In this document: positions 33,778-43,186 of the stretch, piece by piece
Numbering within the stretch: the first letter of the stretch is position 1
Layout: each line of letters opens with the position of its first letter
Assembly (NCBI RefSeq): GCF_014696825.1
Contig: NZ_JACJQU010000002.1
Location: forward strand, 744,001 to 808,000
Direction of reading: 5' to 3'
Source: Anabaena sphaerica FACHB-251
GTDB taxonomy: Bacteria > Cyanobacteriota > Cyanobacteriia > Cyanobacteriales > Nostocaceae
Length of the DNA: 64,000 bases
Made by a program: the position numbers and the translations under genes
The notes under the pieces: generated by a model
Database searches by the model: none
Seen by the model: only the letters and a program-made list of their open reading frames with translations
What the model was told of the DNA's origin: nothing

Positions 33778-34682
33778 ATCCTGTCACCTCCAAAGACCTT
33801 CCGTTGAATCACAGTGAGGATAATAATGACCGCTGCGAGTAAAAATGCGATCGCTGCTGCATATCCTAATTGTAAATTTCTAAATACAGCTTGATAAATC
33901 AGCAATACCACTGTCAATGTAGCGTTGTTAGGGCCACCAGTCCCACCAGAGAAAATGTAAGATTGGTCAAAGAGTTGAAAAGTGCCAATTATCCCTACTG
34001 TAACTACAAAAAACGTTACAGGTTGCAGCCAGGGAAGAGTAATGAAAAGAAATCTTTCCCACCAATTTGCACCATCTAATTCTGCTGCTTCATAAAGTGT
34101 TTGGGGGATATCTTGTAAAGCTGCTAAATAAATCACCATATAAAAAGGCGCAGTTGACCAAATATTCATAATCATGATGCCTTTGAGTGCAACTGCTGGA
34201 TCTCCTAACCAGTTATACTTAGGTAATCCGATAAAGGCGAGAAAATCATTTAGTAATCCATCGGTGTTATAAATCCACATAAAAATGAGTGTTAGCACAG
34301 CAGAAGATGTGACTGTCGGTAAAAAATAAAGAATACGCCACCAGCTTTTACCACGAATACCAGAATTTAAAGTTACGGCTAAAATTAAAGCCAAAATAGT
34401 TTGACTAGGTACAACAATAGCAACATATTCTGCTGTGTTTCTTAACGCAATCCAAACCTGTTCATCTTCTAGTAAACGGGAGAAATTGCGAAAACCAATA
34501 AACTTATATTCAATACCGCCTAAAAGTTGGACTTTGTGGAGGGAAAGAAATACAGCGTAGAGAATTGGTAAAATTACAAAAGCGCCTAAAACGAGAATTG
34601 TGGGCATCATGAAAAGATACCCTGTTAGGTTTTCTGTAATTTTCCAGCGTTGGTTTCTGCGTTGTCTGTTGAGTGGAAACAT
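33774..34682 (-). CDS. Sugar ABC transporter permease, MalF type
   Basis: 302 residues, six helices. Partner permease of the preceding gene. EAA loop: PQTLYEAAELDGANWWERFLFITLPWL. N-terminus NLTGYLFMMPTILVLGAFVI is typical of the MalF/UgpA branch. Good ribosome site (AGGAGGTTAAGCT) before the ATG. Upstream, where the binding protein would normally be next, lies a 3.7-kb protease/ATPase pair; the binding protein gene is on the far side of it in the same orientation. Confidence 0.9.
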   Translation of the reverse strand: MFPLNRQRRNQRWKITENLTGYLFMMPTILVLGAFVILPILYAVFLSLHKVQLLGGIEYKFIGFRNFSRLLEDEQVWIALRNTAEYVAIVVPSQTILALILAVTLNSGIRGKSWWRILYFLPTVTSSAVLTLIFMWIYNTDGLLNDFLAFIGLPKYNWLGDPAVALKGIMIMNIWSTAPFYMVIYLAALQDIPQTLYEAAELDGANWWERFLFITLPWLQPVTFFVVTVGIIGTFQLFDQSYIFSGGTGGPNNATLTVVLLIYQAVFRNLQLGYAAAIAFLLAAVIIILTVIQRKVFGGDRI

Positions 34683-34740
34683 AGCTTAACCTCCTGCTGT
34701 ATTGAGGTTGAGACATTGAGAGTGCGATCGCTTCAGCTAT

Positions 34741-37356
34741 CTACAAAGATTGAATTTCTATTTCTGCCTGGACTTCTGTTTCAATTTGAGCCTCAACCAT
34801 TGGCGTATAAATAGGAATATCAGCTTGTACTGCTTCAAAGCTAACAACTAAAGAGTACGGAACACTAGCTTCTGGGTCATTATTCCAACCCTCATGTCCG
34901 ACAACTGCAATAGAAAATGCTTCTGTGAGTTCAAATGAATTAACGATAGCCCAATCTTTCTGAAGAGTTCCGGCACTTCTGGATACATCTTTAATTATTC
35001 CGTGATTATTTTGTTTACCCAGCGTCCATTTAAAAGGTTCCTCTCCTTTTTCAGAATCTTCTGGAGCCTCACTCTCTTTTAAAACTCTACCTAAAAAACG
35101 TTCTGGATCTTCTCCTTTTTTACTGCATTCCCAATCGAGCCAAGTTGAAAGATATTTTCTGCGATTTCTGCGGGTTCTGCGTGGTTGTGCTTTGTACGAT
35201 AAAGTAACTTCTACAAGAATCTTAAAATTCTCTCCTGGAGAACGTAATGTTTCTGGCAGTTTTACTTGGTAAACATGAGCTTGTTTAGCTACTATTCGGC
35301 GTTCTCCCGTTGTCATCAAAGTGATGCGATGAGGAGCATTACCCAAAGCGCGATCAACATCGGGAAGACCATAACCAATTTGACGCAGGACGTGTAATTT
35401 AGTCACATCATCTGCACTTGTCCATTCTGGCCATCTTGCTGATTGCACTATTAATGCACGGTAAAGAAGGCAACTCTCATTAGGTAACTCAGCAGCGAGA
35501 CGCGCAGCAATATGACTTACTTTTGGTACTGCAAATGATGTGCCAACATTGTCAGCAGCAAACGCTGGACCACCATTTAATGTTGACCTTACTAATTCAG
35601 GACAAACATTGTGAGGATATGTAATGTTAGGTGGTGTACCTTCGTCTATGACAAAATCCCCACCATATTCAACTACTTCGGGTTTAATCGTTTTCCAAAT
35701 TCCCAATCCAGAGCATGAAAAAGCTGAGGGTTTATCTTTCTGTGAGATAGAAGAATAGGGAAATTGATGGTAATAACTTAGTGCAATTGAACCAACTGTT
35801 AAAGCTTGAAAGCTTTGTGCAGGGTTAGCAATTCTACATGAGTTTTCTAATAGATAATCTGGATATGGTCGATTGGCTGCTAGATGTTCTTTCACAGATA
35901 ATCTTGTAGAGCCTATTTTTCTACCTTCAGAAGGTAAATTACCCGCTGCAACAATAAACAGAATATCCTTTGTCCATGTTAGATTATCAATTGTTGCTGC
36001 CCAAGAACTCATAGACTGGGTTTGGCAAGGAACAGACCCAGAAATACAATGATTAAAAATTCTTGTTTTTGTTTGCTTGTGGTAGAATTCTAAGATTTTA
36101 CCTAAAAAAATAGGGGGAAATAGCTGTTTAGGTAGTTCACAATTAGCATCCAGCACTCTTGCATTTTGAATCCAGCAAACGGATTTTTCTTTGCCACTAC
36201 GAGGTATAGTCCTGGGGTAAAGAATCGCACCAGCTACTCTAGTTCCATGTCCACCATTGCCATAATAGTCAGCAGATATATCGGTTTCTTCTGGAACCCA
36301 AGACCTTGAGCTTTGTAAATCAATTGCTGCCTTCAAAAGAGAATGACTTTCTTGAATACCACTATCTATAACGCATACTTTAGGAGCATTTAATTCTGGT
36401 GGTTCTAGTTGAAAATCAATGTTATCAACATCTGCTGAAGCTTCTGTTCCTAAAAATTCAGCTATATCATCAGGTAAACTGACATCAAAAATATACGGAA
36501 AATTTAAGACTAAATCTTTTAATCCCTTGCCAGAAATTTGAATTTTGCAAGAAAAGCTATCTGGTAGTTGAGCAGAATCAGGAATACGTCCATCAATAAT
36601 ATCGAAAATTTCTCCCTGATATTCTTGAACAAAATCCGTAAAATCATCTTCTCTTTTTAACTTTATAAGATCCCATTCCTGGTATGTTAAATCACGTTTA
36701 TTTATCCATTCCCTAACTCGTCTAGTATATTTTTCATCTGTGTCACTTTGCTTTTGTTCTGGATAATCAGAAAATTGAGATCTACTGCCTATACAGGCAA
36801 TTCCCACATCTACGATAAAAAGGTTATTATCAGTAATATTTTCCCATTCATTAAGTAGTTCTGGTGATAGGATATATTCTGGTCTTCTTGTTCCATCCAA
36901 AATTTCCCATATTTCAGAAACTTTATTAACACCTCTTTCTGCCTTAATAAATTTTTCTATCTTTTTTTGTAATTCACTAAATTCTGGGTCATTGGCAGAA
37001 GCTCCTATAATATAACCATTTTCTAATTCAGCTATGACTTCAATACCATATTTTCTTAAATCTTCTGAATCAAAGGCAATAGGGTCAATCTGTAAAATGA
37101 TTGGTTTAGCATTCTCAGGTAGTCGTGGTTTTCCTTTTTTGTCTCGTTCTTCTTGAGTTTCTTGCCAAGAAAATATTAAAGATTCTACCGAAGCCTGGAG
37201 TTTATTTCCATGCCCCTGCCGATTATTGCCTAAATTAGCAACTGTTAAGGGATTCTTTTTTCCTCCTCCGGGTGGCGATACAGCACGTCCTTCTATTGGT
37301 ACTCTAAGCTTGATGTGCGGAAAACCCTGATAACCTTCAACCATTTTTTTCTCCAA
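34741..37356 (-). CDS. ietS: IetS-like subtilisin-family serine protease (S8)
   Basis: 871 residues, no signal peptide or membrane segment, so cytoplasmic. The S8 catalytic triad is complete: Asp in KVCVIDSGIQ (about 332), His in GGHGTRVAGAI (about 369) and Ser in GTSFAVPKVSHIAA (about 605). The first ~320 residues are a family-specific region with no known fold and the last ~180 are a beta-rich tail. It starts 26 bp after an AAA ATPase gene. A subtilase plus AAA ATPase pair of these sizes is the IetAS system, known for plasmid stability in Agrobacterium and anti-phage defence. Assigned by architecture, not by search. Confidence 0.82.
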   Translation of the reverse strand: MEKKMVEGYQGFPHIKLRVPIEGRAVSPPGGGKKNPLTVANLGNNRQGHGNKLQASVESLIFSWQETQEERDKKGKPRLPENAKPIILQIDPIAFDSEDLRKYGIEVIAELENGYIIGASANDPEFSELQKKIEKFIKAERGVNKVSEIWEILDGTRRPEYILSPELLNEWENITDNNLFIVDVGIACIGSRSQFSDYPEQKQSDTDEKYTRRVREWINKRDLTYQEWDLIKLKREDDFTDFVQEYQGEIFDIIDGRIPDSAQLPDSFSCKIQISGKGLKDLVLNFPYIFDVSLPDDIAEFLGTEASADVDNIDFQLEPPELNAPKVCVIDSGIQESHSLLKAAIDLQSSRSWVPEETDISADYYGNGGHGTRVAGAILYPRTIPRSGKEKSVCWIQNARVLDANCELPKQLFPPIFLGKILEFYHKQTKTRIFNHCISGSVPCQTQSMSSWAATIDNLTWTKDILFIVAAGNLPSEGRKIGSTRLSVKEHLAANRPYPDYLLENSCRIANPAQSFQALTVGSIALSYYHQFPYSSISQKDKPSAFSCSGLGIWKTIKPEVVEYGGDFVIDEGTPPNITYPHNVCPELVRSTLNGGPAFAADNVGTSFAVPKVSHIAARLAAELPNESCLLYRALIVQSARWPEWTSADDVTKLHVLRQIGYGLPDVDRALGNAPHRITLMTTGERRIVAKQAHVYQVKLPETLRSPGENFKILVEVTLSYKAQPRRTRRNRRKYLSTWLDWECSKKGEDPERFLGRVLKESEAPEDSEKGEEPFKWTLGKQNNHGIIKDVSRSAGTLQKDWAIVNSFELTEAFSIAVVGHEGWNNDPEASVPYSLVVSFEAVQADIPIYTPMVEAQIETEVQAEIEIQSL

Positions 37357-37382
37357 ACACCAAAAATTTAATGCTCAAAAAA

Positions 37383-38405
37383 CTAGGAAACCTTAATTTC
37401 TGCGATCGCTTCTTCTAAGTGTTCCTGAATCACTAACCCCTCTCGCTCAAGGATTGCTCGTTTAGCCGCATCTTGTGCAACTCTCACAGCTTGAGCCGCA
37501 GAAAAATCTTTCATCTGCTCAATAATTCTTGGCCAGTTGATAGATCCCACTTCAATAGCAGATAGTGTTTCCTTTAGTATAAATTCTAGCTCTTGTTCTC
37601 CGGGTTTGGGTACTGCAATCAAGTCATCAAATCTTCTCCAAAGGGCAGTATCCAAAGATTTATTCAAATTCGTAGCCGCTACCATCAGCCCAGAAGAAGG
37701 TTGAAACTCATCCAAAATTTGCAAAAATGTATTTACTACTCGCTTTATTTCTCCTACTTCTTGAGAATCTTCTCGTGTTTTAGCAATCGAGTCACATTCA
37801 TCAAGAAACAACAAACATGGACTTTTTGAAGCATCCTCAAATACAAGTCTCAAATTACTTGCAGTTTCGCCTAAAAAAGACGAAACCATTGCATCAAACC
37901 GAACTTTCAAAAGTGGTAAACCTGTATTCCAAGCTAAACGCTCTGCTCCTAGCGTCTTTCCACAGCCTGGAGGTCCATACAGAAGAATTTTTTGCCTGTA
38001 ACGCAGACCATGATGAGCCAGTCTATCTCTTGCTGCATACTCACGCTCAATTCGGCAGAAACGTTTCTCAATATTTTCCGGCAATATCATGTGATGCCGC
38101 AATTTATCCCTTGGTATGATTGTCACCAAGGGAAGATTAAACCGCTTACTGGTTGGTAATTCAGTTAAAGCTTGTAAGTTTTCTGGTGCTGTTCGCGTAG
38201 CGTCTTGTAGAGAAGAAACTGGTTTATCAAGCTTGGTAGACCTTTCTTTTTGGCTCTTTTTAGTAATATTCTCTAATTGGTCAGCTAGGAGTGTATGTCC
38301 CCTACTGCGTTCTTCCTCTATAACTACGTATGTGAGTTTATCAATCGCTTCTTGGTCTGAACTAGCGATCGCCCTAAAAAACCTTTTGAGAAGCTCTGCT
38401 TTCAT
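37383..38405 (-). CDS. ietA: IetA-like AAA ATPase
   Basis: 340 residues. AAA+ domain at about 110-290: Walker A YGPPGCGKTLGAERLA (about 147), Walker B LLFLDECDSIAKT (about 200), sensor 1 MVAATNLNKSLD, and arginine finger region ALWRRFDDLIAVPKP (about 253). The first ~100 residues are helical and charged, likely a partner- or substrate-binding part. It lies directly before the subtilase gene. In IetAS the ATPase is thought to hold back or activate the protease. The pair has its own upstream spacer (172 bp) so it need not depend on the sugar operon promoter. Confidence 0.82.
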   Translation of the reverse strand: MKAELLKRFFRAIASSDQEAIDKLTYVVIEEERSRGHTLLADQLENITKKSQKERSTKLDKPVSSLQDATRTAPENLQALTELPTSKRFNLPLVTIIPRDKLRHHMILPENIEKRFCRIEREYAARDRLAHHGLRYRQKILLYGPPGCGKTLGAERLAWNTGLPLLKVRFDAMVSSFLGETASNLRLVFEDASKSPCLLFLDECDSIAKTREDSQEVGEIKRVVNTFLQILDEFQPSSGLMVAATNLNKSLDTALWRRFDDLIAVPKPGEQELEFILKETLSAIEVGSINWPRIIEQMKDFSAAQAVRVAQDAAKRAILEREGLVIQEHLEEAIAEIKVS

Positions 38406-38443
38406 AATGCCTCTCAGTAAAAATAGTAATTTTTTATCAATTT

Positions 38444-38462
38444 AGTATAAGTGTACTATACT
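38444..38462. promoter_or_regulatory. Inverted repeat upstream of ietA
   Basis: AGTATA and TATACT arms 7 bp apart, about 40-57 bp before the ietA start. It could be an operator or promoter of the protease/ATPase pair; evidence is the symmetry and position only. Confidence 0.25.
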
Positions 38463-38577
38463 ATTGGAGTTTATTGCAAATTATAACGCGATCCTCCTCT
38501 ACCAAATCATTATATTAAGTTTTCTAAATGAGTATTTATTAACACGCTTGTTTTATGAAATTTTCCATCATTGAGTA

Positions 38578-39819
38578 TTACTCCATCATCTTGATCTGCT
38601 GATTTGCGTTATTCTGCGCCCTTAACATCGCCTGATTTAACGGCTGTTCCCCCAACAAAGCACTTAAAAATTGATTATCAAAATTATTCACAATTGCGGC
38701 TGGATACTCCCCTACTTGCCAAGGTGTAGCATAATCAACTCCTGCTACTAAAGCAGACCTTAAATCATCTTGATCGTAACCTAATTTCTCAGCTACAGAT
38801 TTACGAGTTGGTAAAGCGAAACCCTTTCCTGTCCATTTTTCCATTCCTTCTTTACTGGTGAGGTAAGAAATTAACTCCCAAGCTGCTTTTTTATGTTTTG
38901 TTTGTTTATTCATCACATAGGCGACAGTATAAACCATCGTGCCTTTTTTATTATTAATTTTTGGAACTTCTGCTGTTGCAAAATCTATCTGCGGGAAAGT
39001 TTCTTGAAGATAAGGAATAGCCCAGTTACCTTCTATCACCATTGATACTTTACCTTGACCAAACATATCACTACCAGAACTAGCACCGACATCAGATTTA
39101 AGGGCTGAGGTTTTGTCTTGTCGATATTGATCTATTACCAAATTTAATCCCTGTAAACTTGCTTCACTTGCAAAAGCAGCATAATCATTTTTATCAATTA
39201 ATTCTCCATCAAAAGCTTTGATTTTGTAAGACTGACGCGCCAATTCTGGGCTTTCGCCAAAGCCGTATTTGTTGAGTTTCCCTGTTAACTTTTGAGAAAA
39301 AAGGCGTAGTTCATCCCAAGTAGTTGGCGGATTAGTTATACCTGCCTTAGTGAATGCTTTTTTGTTATAAAATAAAGCTAGTGTGGAATAGTCTTTAGGA
39401 AAACCGTAAATATGATTTTTGTATTTAAAGCTGTTAAGTAAATTTTCTTCAAAATCGGCTAAATCAAATTGTGGTTTAATGTAAATATCCAGAGGTTCTA
39501 ACACATTTTGACTCATCAAAAAAGGAGCTTCTAACGCATCTAGATAAAATACATCGGGGGCTGCTTCTCCAATTAAGCGGGTTTTAATGACATCCATGTA
39601 TTGGTCAGAAATTACCTCATATTTAACTTTAATAGTTGGATGTTTTGCTTCAAAGTCTTGTAATACCTGTTTGAGAAGTTTTTGTTCTACAGGAGAACCG
39701 CCCCAACCACTGAGTTTAATGGTGACTAATGATGTATTCGGTGGTAGTGACCTGTAGCAAATAATCAAAATAATTGCTATTACTAATCCCCAAAAATATA
39801 ACCACTTGTGTTTGCTCAC
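38578..39819 (-). CDS. Sugar ABC transporter substrate-binding protein
   Basis: 413 residues, extracellular solute-binding protein family 1 (MalE/UgpB-like). N-terminal hydrophobic stretch about 5-24 (WLYFWGLVIAIILIICY) directs export; the Cys there is not in a canonical lipobox. Family motifs: TIKLSGWGG, VKYEVISDQYMDVIKTRL, APDVFYLDALEAPFL, GFPKDYSTLALFYNKKAF and the late GKGFALPTRKSV. It belongs functionally with the two permease genes 3.9 kb to the left, from which it is separated by the IetAS-like pair. The sugar is unknown; compatible-solute or disaccharide import is common for such cyanobacterial systems. Confidence 0.88.
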   Translation of the reverse strand: MSKHKWLYFWGLVIAIILIICYRSLPPNTSLVTIKLSGWGGSPVEQKLLKQVLQDFEAKHPTIKVKYEVISDQYMDVIKTRLIGEAAPDVFYLDALEAPFLMSQNVLEPLDIYIKPQFDLADFEENLLNSFKYKNHIYGFPKDYSTLALFYNKKAFTKAGITNPPTTWDELRLFSQKLTGKLNKYGFGESPELARQSYKIKAFDGELIDKNDYAAFASEASLQGLNLVIDQYRQDKTSALKSDVGASSGSDMFGQGKVSMVIEGNWAIPYLQETFPQIDFATAEVPKINNKKGTMVYTVAYVMNKQTKHKKAAWELISYLTSKEGMEKWTGKGFALPTRKSVAEKLGYDQDDLRSALVAGVDYATPWQVGEYPAAIVNNFDNQFLSALLGEQPLNQAMLRAQNNANQQIKMME

Positions 39820-39977
39820 AGATAGATAAAATCCTTTCTTTTCTCTCTTATAGCTGCTGTAACTCAGGACTGATATTTCAGAAATCTAAATTTTTGTTGA
39901 GAAATAATAGATAAAATAACAAATAGTTGTTATTTACTCAATTTATGCTATGTTGCGTCATCTGTAGACCATAACTT

Positions 39978-41396
39978 ATGGACTCTGTTCAAGTTGAAAC
40001 AGTTGCATCTTTAAATCTGGAAATTCCTCACATTGATTCATTGACAACAGTCATATCTTCTGAATCTAAATGTAGCCCCCATTTTCCCAAAAATGCTATT
40101 CGTACCAGTTTACAAGCATCTACTTTAGATGCTATTTTCGCGACAATTTTTTCTATTACTACTGGGGGGATTTTACTTAGTAACTTTTTGGTAGAATTGG
40201 ATGCTAGTCCGGTGGTTTTTGGGATGCTCTCCTCGATTCCCATGCTAGTAAATTTAATTCAGCCCTTGGGTGCTTATATTTCCGAACGCACTACTAGCCG
40301 TTTTCAGTACTCCGCGCTTGTTTATGGGATTTCTCGGCTATTGTGGCTGATTTTAGTAATAGGTATTGTTGGCGCTGGTTGGGGAGTTATCAATTCTCAA
40401 CAGTTGGTGATATTAACTCTGTTAATCGTTTTTTTTAGTCATCTTTCAGGTGGACTGGGAAGTGCATCATGGATGAGTTGGTTAGCAATCATTGTTCCCC
40501 GTCGGTTGCGTGGGAGGTATTTTGGTATACGCAATAGTGCTACCAGTTTGACTAATTTGTTGTGTGTTCCTCTAGCTGGGTTAGCTGTTTCTCATTGGTA
40601 TGGGGGAATTCTCCAAGGTTATGGGGTGGTTTTGTTTGTAGGTATTTTGTTTGGGTTGATTAGTTTAGGATGTCAGTATTTCAAAATTGATGTTAATCCC
40701 CAATTACAAAACACTTATATAGTTGATTCTCCAAACAGCAAAAATGATACGGTATCAATTCCCGAAAAGCAATGGCATGAGAATATCTGGAAAAACTCTA
40801 ATTTTTGGATATTTATACTGTATTTCAGTTTATGGATGCTGGCTTTTAATCTCTGCGCCCCTTTTGTTAATCTCTATCTGCTAGAAAATTTAAATGTAGA
40901 TGTGGGTTGGGTGACAGTTTACAGCAGTCTGCAAGCGGGAGCAAATTTGCTGATGGTTGTGCTGTGGGGTAAGTTAGCCGATAAGGTGGGAAACCGCCCA
41001 ATTTTGATATTTGCAGGGATGATTGTTGCGGTTACGCCTTTGCTGTGGTTTGGAATTGGTAATAATAGCTTAGATATTTGGCTATGGCTACCACTATTAC
41101 ATATTTTTATCGGTGGTACTGGGGCAGCAGTGGATTTATGTAACAACAATATGCAAATTGGCATTACCCCAGTCAGAAATCAATCAATCTATTTTGCGAT
41201 CGCTGCTGCTATTGCCGGTGTAACTGGTGCGTTAGGGACAACCATTGGTGGTTTTATCGCCCAATCTCCCCACTTTGGCGGTTTATTAGGTTTATTTGCC
41301 CTTTCTAGTATTTGCCGACTGGCAGCACTTATCCCGCTGATTTTTGTCAAAGAACAGGGAAGAAGTGACAGATGGAAAAAGGCAAAAGAAACATAA
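39978..41396 (+). CDS. Major facilitator superfamily transporter
   Basis: 472 residues. A 40-residue polar N-terminus precedes about 12 helices. Signature-like loops: PLGAYISERTTSRFQYS after helix 2 and WGKLADKVGNRPIL after helix 8; the segment SWMSWLAIIVPRRLRGRYFGIRNS after helix 4 is characteristic of a bacterial MFS subgroup. Divergent from the sugar-binding protein gene (158-bp spacer), which hints at, but does not prove, a carbohydrate-related role. It ends 46 bp before accD on the opposite strand, with a CTCCCCTG tandem repeat between. Confidence 0.85.
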   Translation: MDSVQVETVASLNLEIPHIDSLTTVISSESKCSPHFPKNAIRTSLQASTLDAIFATIFSITTGGILLSNFLVELDASPVVFGMLSSIPMLVNLIQPLGAYISERTTSRFQYSALVYGISRLLWLILVIGIVGAGWGVINSQQLVILTLLIVFFSHLSGGLGSASWMSWLAIIVPRRLRGRYFGIRNSATSLTNLLCVPLAGLAVSHWYGGILQGYGVVLFVGILFGLISLGCQYFKIDVNPQLQNTYIVDSPNSKNDTVSIPEKQWHENIWKNSNFWIFILYFSLWMLAFNLCAPFVNLYLLENLNVDVGWVTVYSSLQAGANLLMVVLWGKLADKVGNRPILIFAGMIVAVTPLLWFGIGNNSLDIWLWLPLLHIFIGGTGAAVDLCNNNMQIGITPVRNQSIYFAIAAAIAGVTGALGTTIGGFIAQSPHFGGLLGLFALSSICRLAALIPLIFVKEQGRSDRWKKAKET

Positions 41397-41400
41397 ATAT

Positions 41401-41447
41401 TACTCCTCTGCTCCCCTGCTCCCCTGCTCCCCTGCCTCCTGCCTACT
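41401..41447. repeat. Short tandem repeat (CTCCCCTG type)
   Basis: Repeated CTGCTCCC-like units between convergent MFS and accD genes; it reaches into the accD stop region. Confidence 0.75.
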
Positions 41448-42393
41448 CGACACCAGTAGAACTTAAACTCATGGTTTCCCACAAAACCATATTGGGTGTA
41501 GTTGGCATCGGCTGGTGTAAAGCTATTAGCTGTGCTAAGGTGTTCTTTAGCTGGGTACGGGGGACGATATCATCCACAAAACCATGCTTGAGCAAATCTT
41601 CAGCGGTTTGAAAATCTTCGGGTAGTTTTTCCCGCAGGGTTTGTTCAATAACTCGTCTACCGGCAAAACCAATGGTGGCTTTTGGTTCCGCGATGATCAG
41701 GTCGCCCAACATGGCAAAACTGGCGGTAACGCCTCCTGTGGTGGGATTTGTTAAAACGGGAATGTACAATAAACGGGCATCTTGATGGCGTTGTAAGGCG
41801 GCGGAGATTTTTGCCATTTGCATTAAGGAAAGCATTCCTTCTTGCATTCTCGCACCACCAGAAGTGCAGATGATAACCACAGGATAACGGCGTTGTGTAG
41901 CTTGTTCTATTAAGCGGGTGAGTTTTTCGCCAACCACAGAACCCATGCTACCACCCATAAAGCGGAAGTCCATGACTCCTAAAGCGATGGGTAAACCGTT
42001 AATTTGACCTAAGCCGGTTTTTACTGCGTCTATTAAACCTATTTTTTCCTGGGTTTCCCGCAAGCGATCGCTGTAGAGTTTGCGATCGCGGAATCCTAAA
42101 GGATCTGTAGGTCGCAAATGTTCATCTAAGGGTTTCCAGGTATTTGCATCTATCAACTGACGGATACGCTCATCACTATCTACCCGATTATGATGGCCGC
42201 ATTCCACACAAACCATTTGATTTGCTTTCAGGTCTTTGGCATAAGTTAAAACACCACATTTAGGGCATTTGTGCCACAACCCGTCCGCAATTTCCCGTTC
42301 TTGGCGTTCTAAACTGGTAGATCCTGATTTACGACGATTTGCAAACCAATCAAATAGAGACTTTAAACCGCGTGATTCTTCGTTGTTTGCCAT
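41443..42393 (-). CDS. accD: Acetyl-CoA carboxylase carboxyltransferase subunit beta
   Basis: 316 residues from the chosen start. Forms the carboxyltransferase with AccA and makes malonyl-CoA for fatty acid synthesis in the cytoplasm. The N-terminal four-Cys zinc ribbon is intact (CPKCGVLTY and VCVECGHH), followed by the crotonase-like core with [29 protein letters not shown] and [17 protein letters not shown]. An upstream ATG at 42435 would add 14 residues; I prefer ATG 42393 (MANNEESRG), where homologues begin. Confidence 0.96.
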   Translation of the reverse strand: MANNEESRGLKSLFDWFANRRKSGSTSLERQEREIADGLWHKCPKCGVLTYAKDLKANQMVCVECGHHNRVDSDERIRQLIDANTWKPLDEHLRPTDPLGFRDRKLYSDRLRETQEKIGLIDAVKTGLGQINGLPIALGVMDFRFMGGSMGSVVGEKLTRLIEQATQRRYPVVIICTSGGARMQEGMLSLMQMAKISAALQRHQDARLLYIPVLTNPTTGGVTASFAMLGDLIIAEPKATIGFAGRRVIEQTLREKLPEDFQTAEDLLKHGFVDDIVPRTQLKNTLAQLIALHQPMPTTPNMVLWETMSLSSTGVE

Positions 42394-43186
42394 TTTTATC
42401 TTATTTAAGTAGGTATGAGGTTCAAAACAGGTCAATCAATTTGGGATGTTAAATTTTGGATTGACCTTACCCACTTATTTAGCGGGTATTGAGAATTGTT
42501 GATATGAGAATGATGTTTTCGATTGTTGACTACATCATCAAATTATGCTTATAACCAATTTCGGACTTGATCTTGTATTTTTTGGTTGATAGCTTAATAA
42601 AAATGCTGATGCCAATACAACTTTTTCCAGCTGTGTCAGGGGACTTCATTATATCAATATATTGGGTATTGGCAAAGGTTTTAAAATACCAAACCCCCAT
42701 GAAAATGACTTTTTCTCCCAATTCATCATGCTTATTACTCAGTTGTAAACAGTTAGCATTTATGGCATTAGTTGTATGTGCCAACTGCTATAAGTTTTGC
42801 ATGGGGGTGATACAAGTCACAGGTTAATCTTACCAAAATATGAAGTTCAAATGAAGTAATCGTGGTTACAGTCATGGATGATGTAGGTTGGTGAGGATGA
42901 GAATAAAAGACATTTAAATTGAATATTCAAGAAATTAGATTTTCAAGTTGGTATTTGATGAGAATAGGGAACAGGGAATAGAGTTTAGGGTGTAGGATCA
43001 TAGATGAGAAAAATGTATTATTTATTGCCTTTTCCCTTTTCCTGCTCATACAGCAGATTGCAGATCAATGAGGCTTCCGTGAGCGTTAGCCATACGGTAC
43101 AGAATCTAAATTGAAACTTATACACATTCGCCTGTTTTATTCCTGACTCCTGACTCCTGCTGATAACTGACAACCGCTTTATTATT
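42394..43186. other. Spacer between accD and prepilin peptidase with dispersed repeat copy 3
   Basis: No gene called. CCCCCATG/CATGGGGG inverted words lie near 42692 and 42802. Short tandem GGGAACA-like units lie at about 42965-42980. At 43050-43162 is the third, 113-bp copy of the ACAGCAG...CTGCTG dispersed repeat, with the nested insert GCTTCCGTGAGCGTTAGCC. Two overlapping frames of ~85 codons at 42530-42827 on both strands look like chance openings in AT-rich DNA. Confidence 0.6.

Noticed and set aside
42530-42827. Overlapping ~85-codon frames on both strands in the accD-pilD spacer
   Set aside because: No ribosome site, no recognisable pattern and AT-rich surroundings; they cannot both be real and neither looks real.
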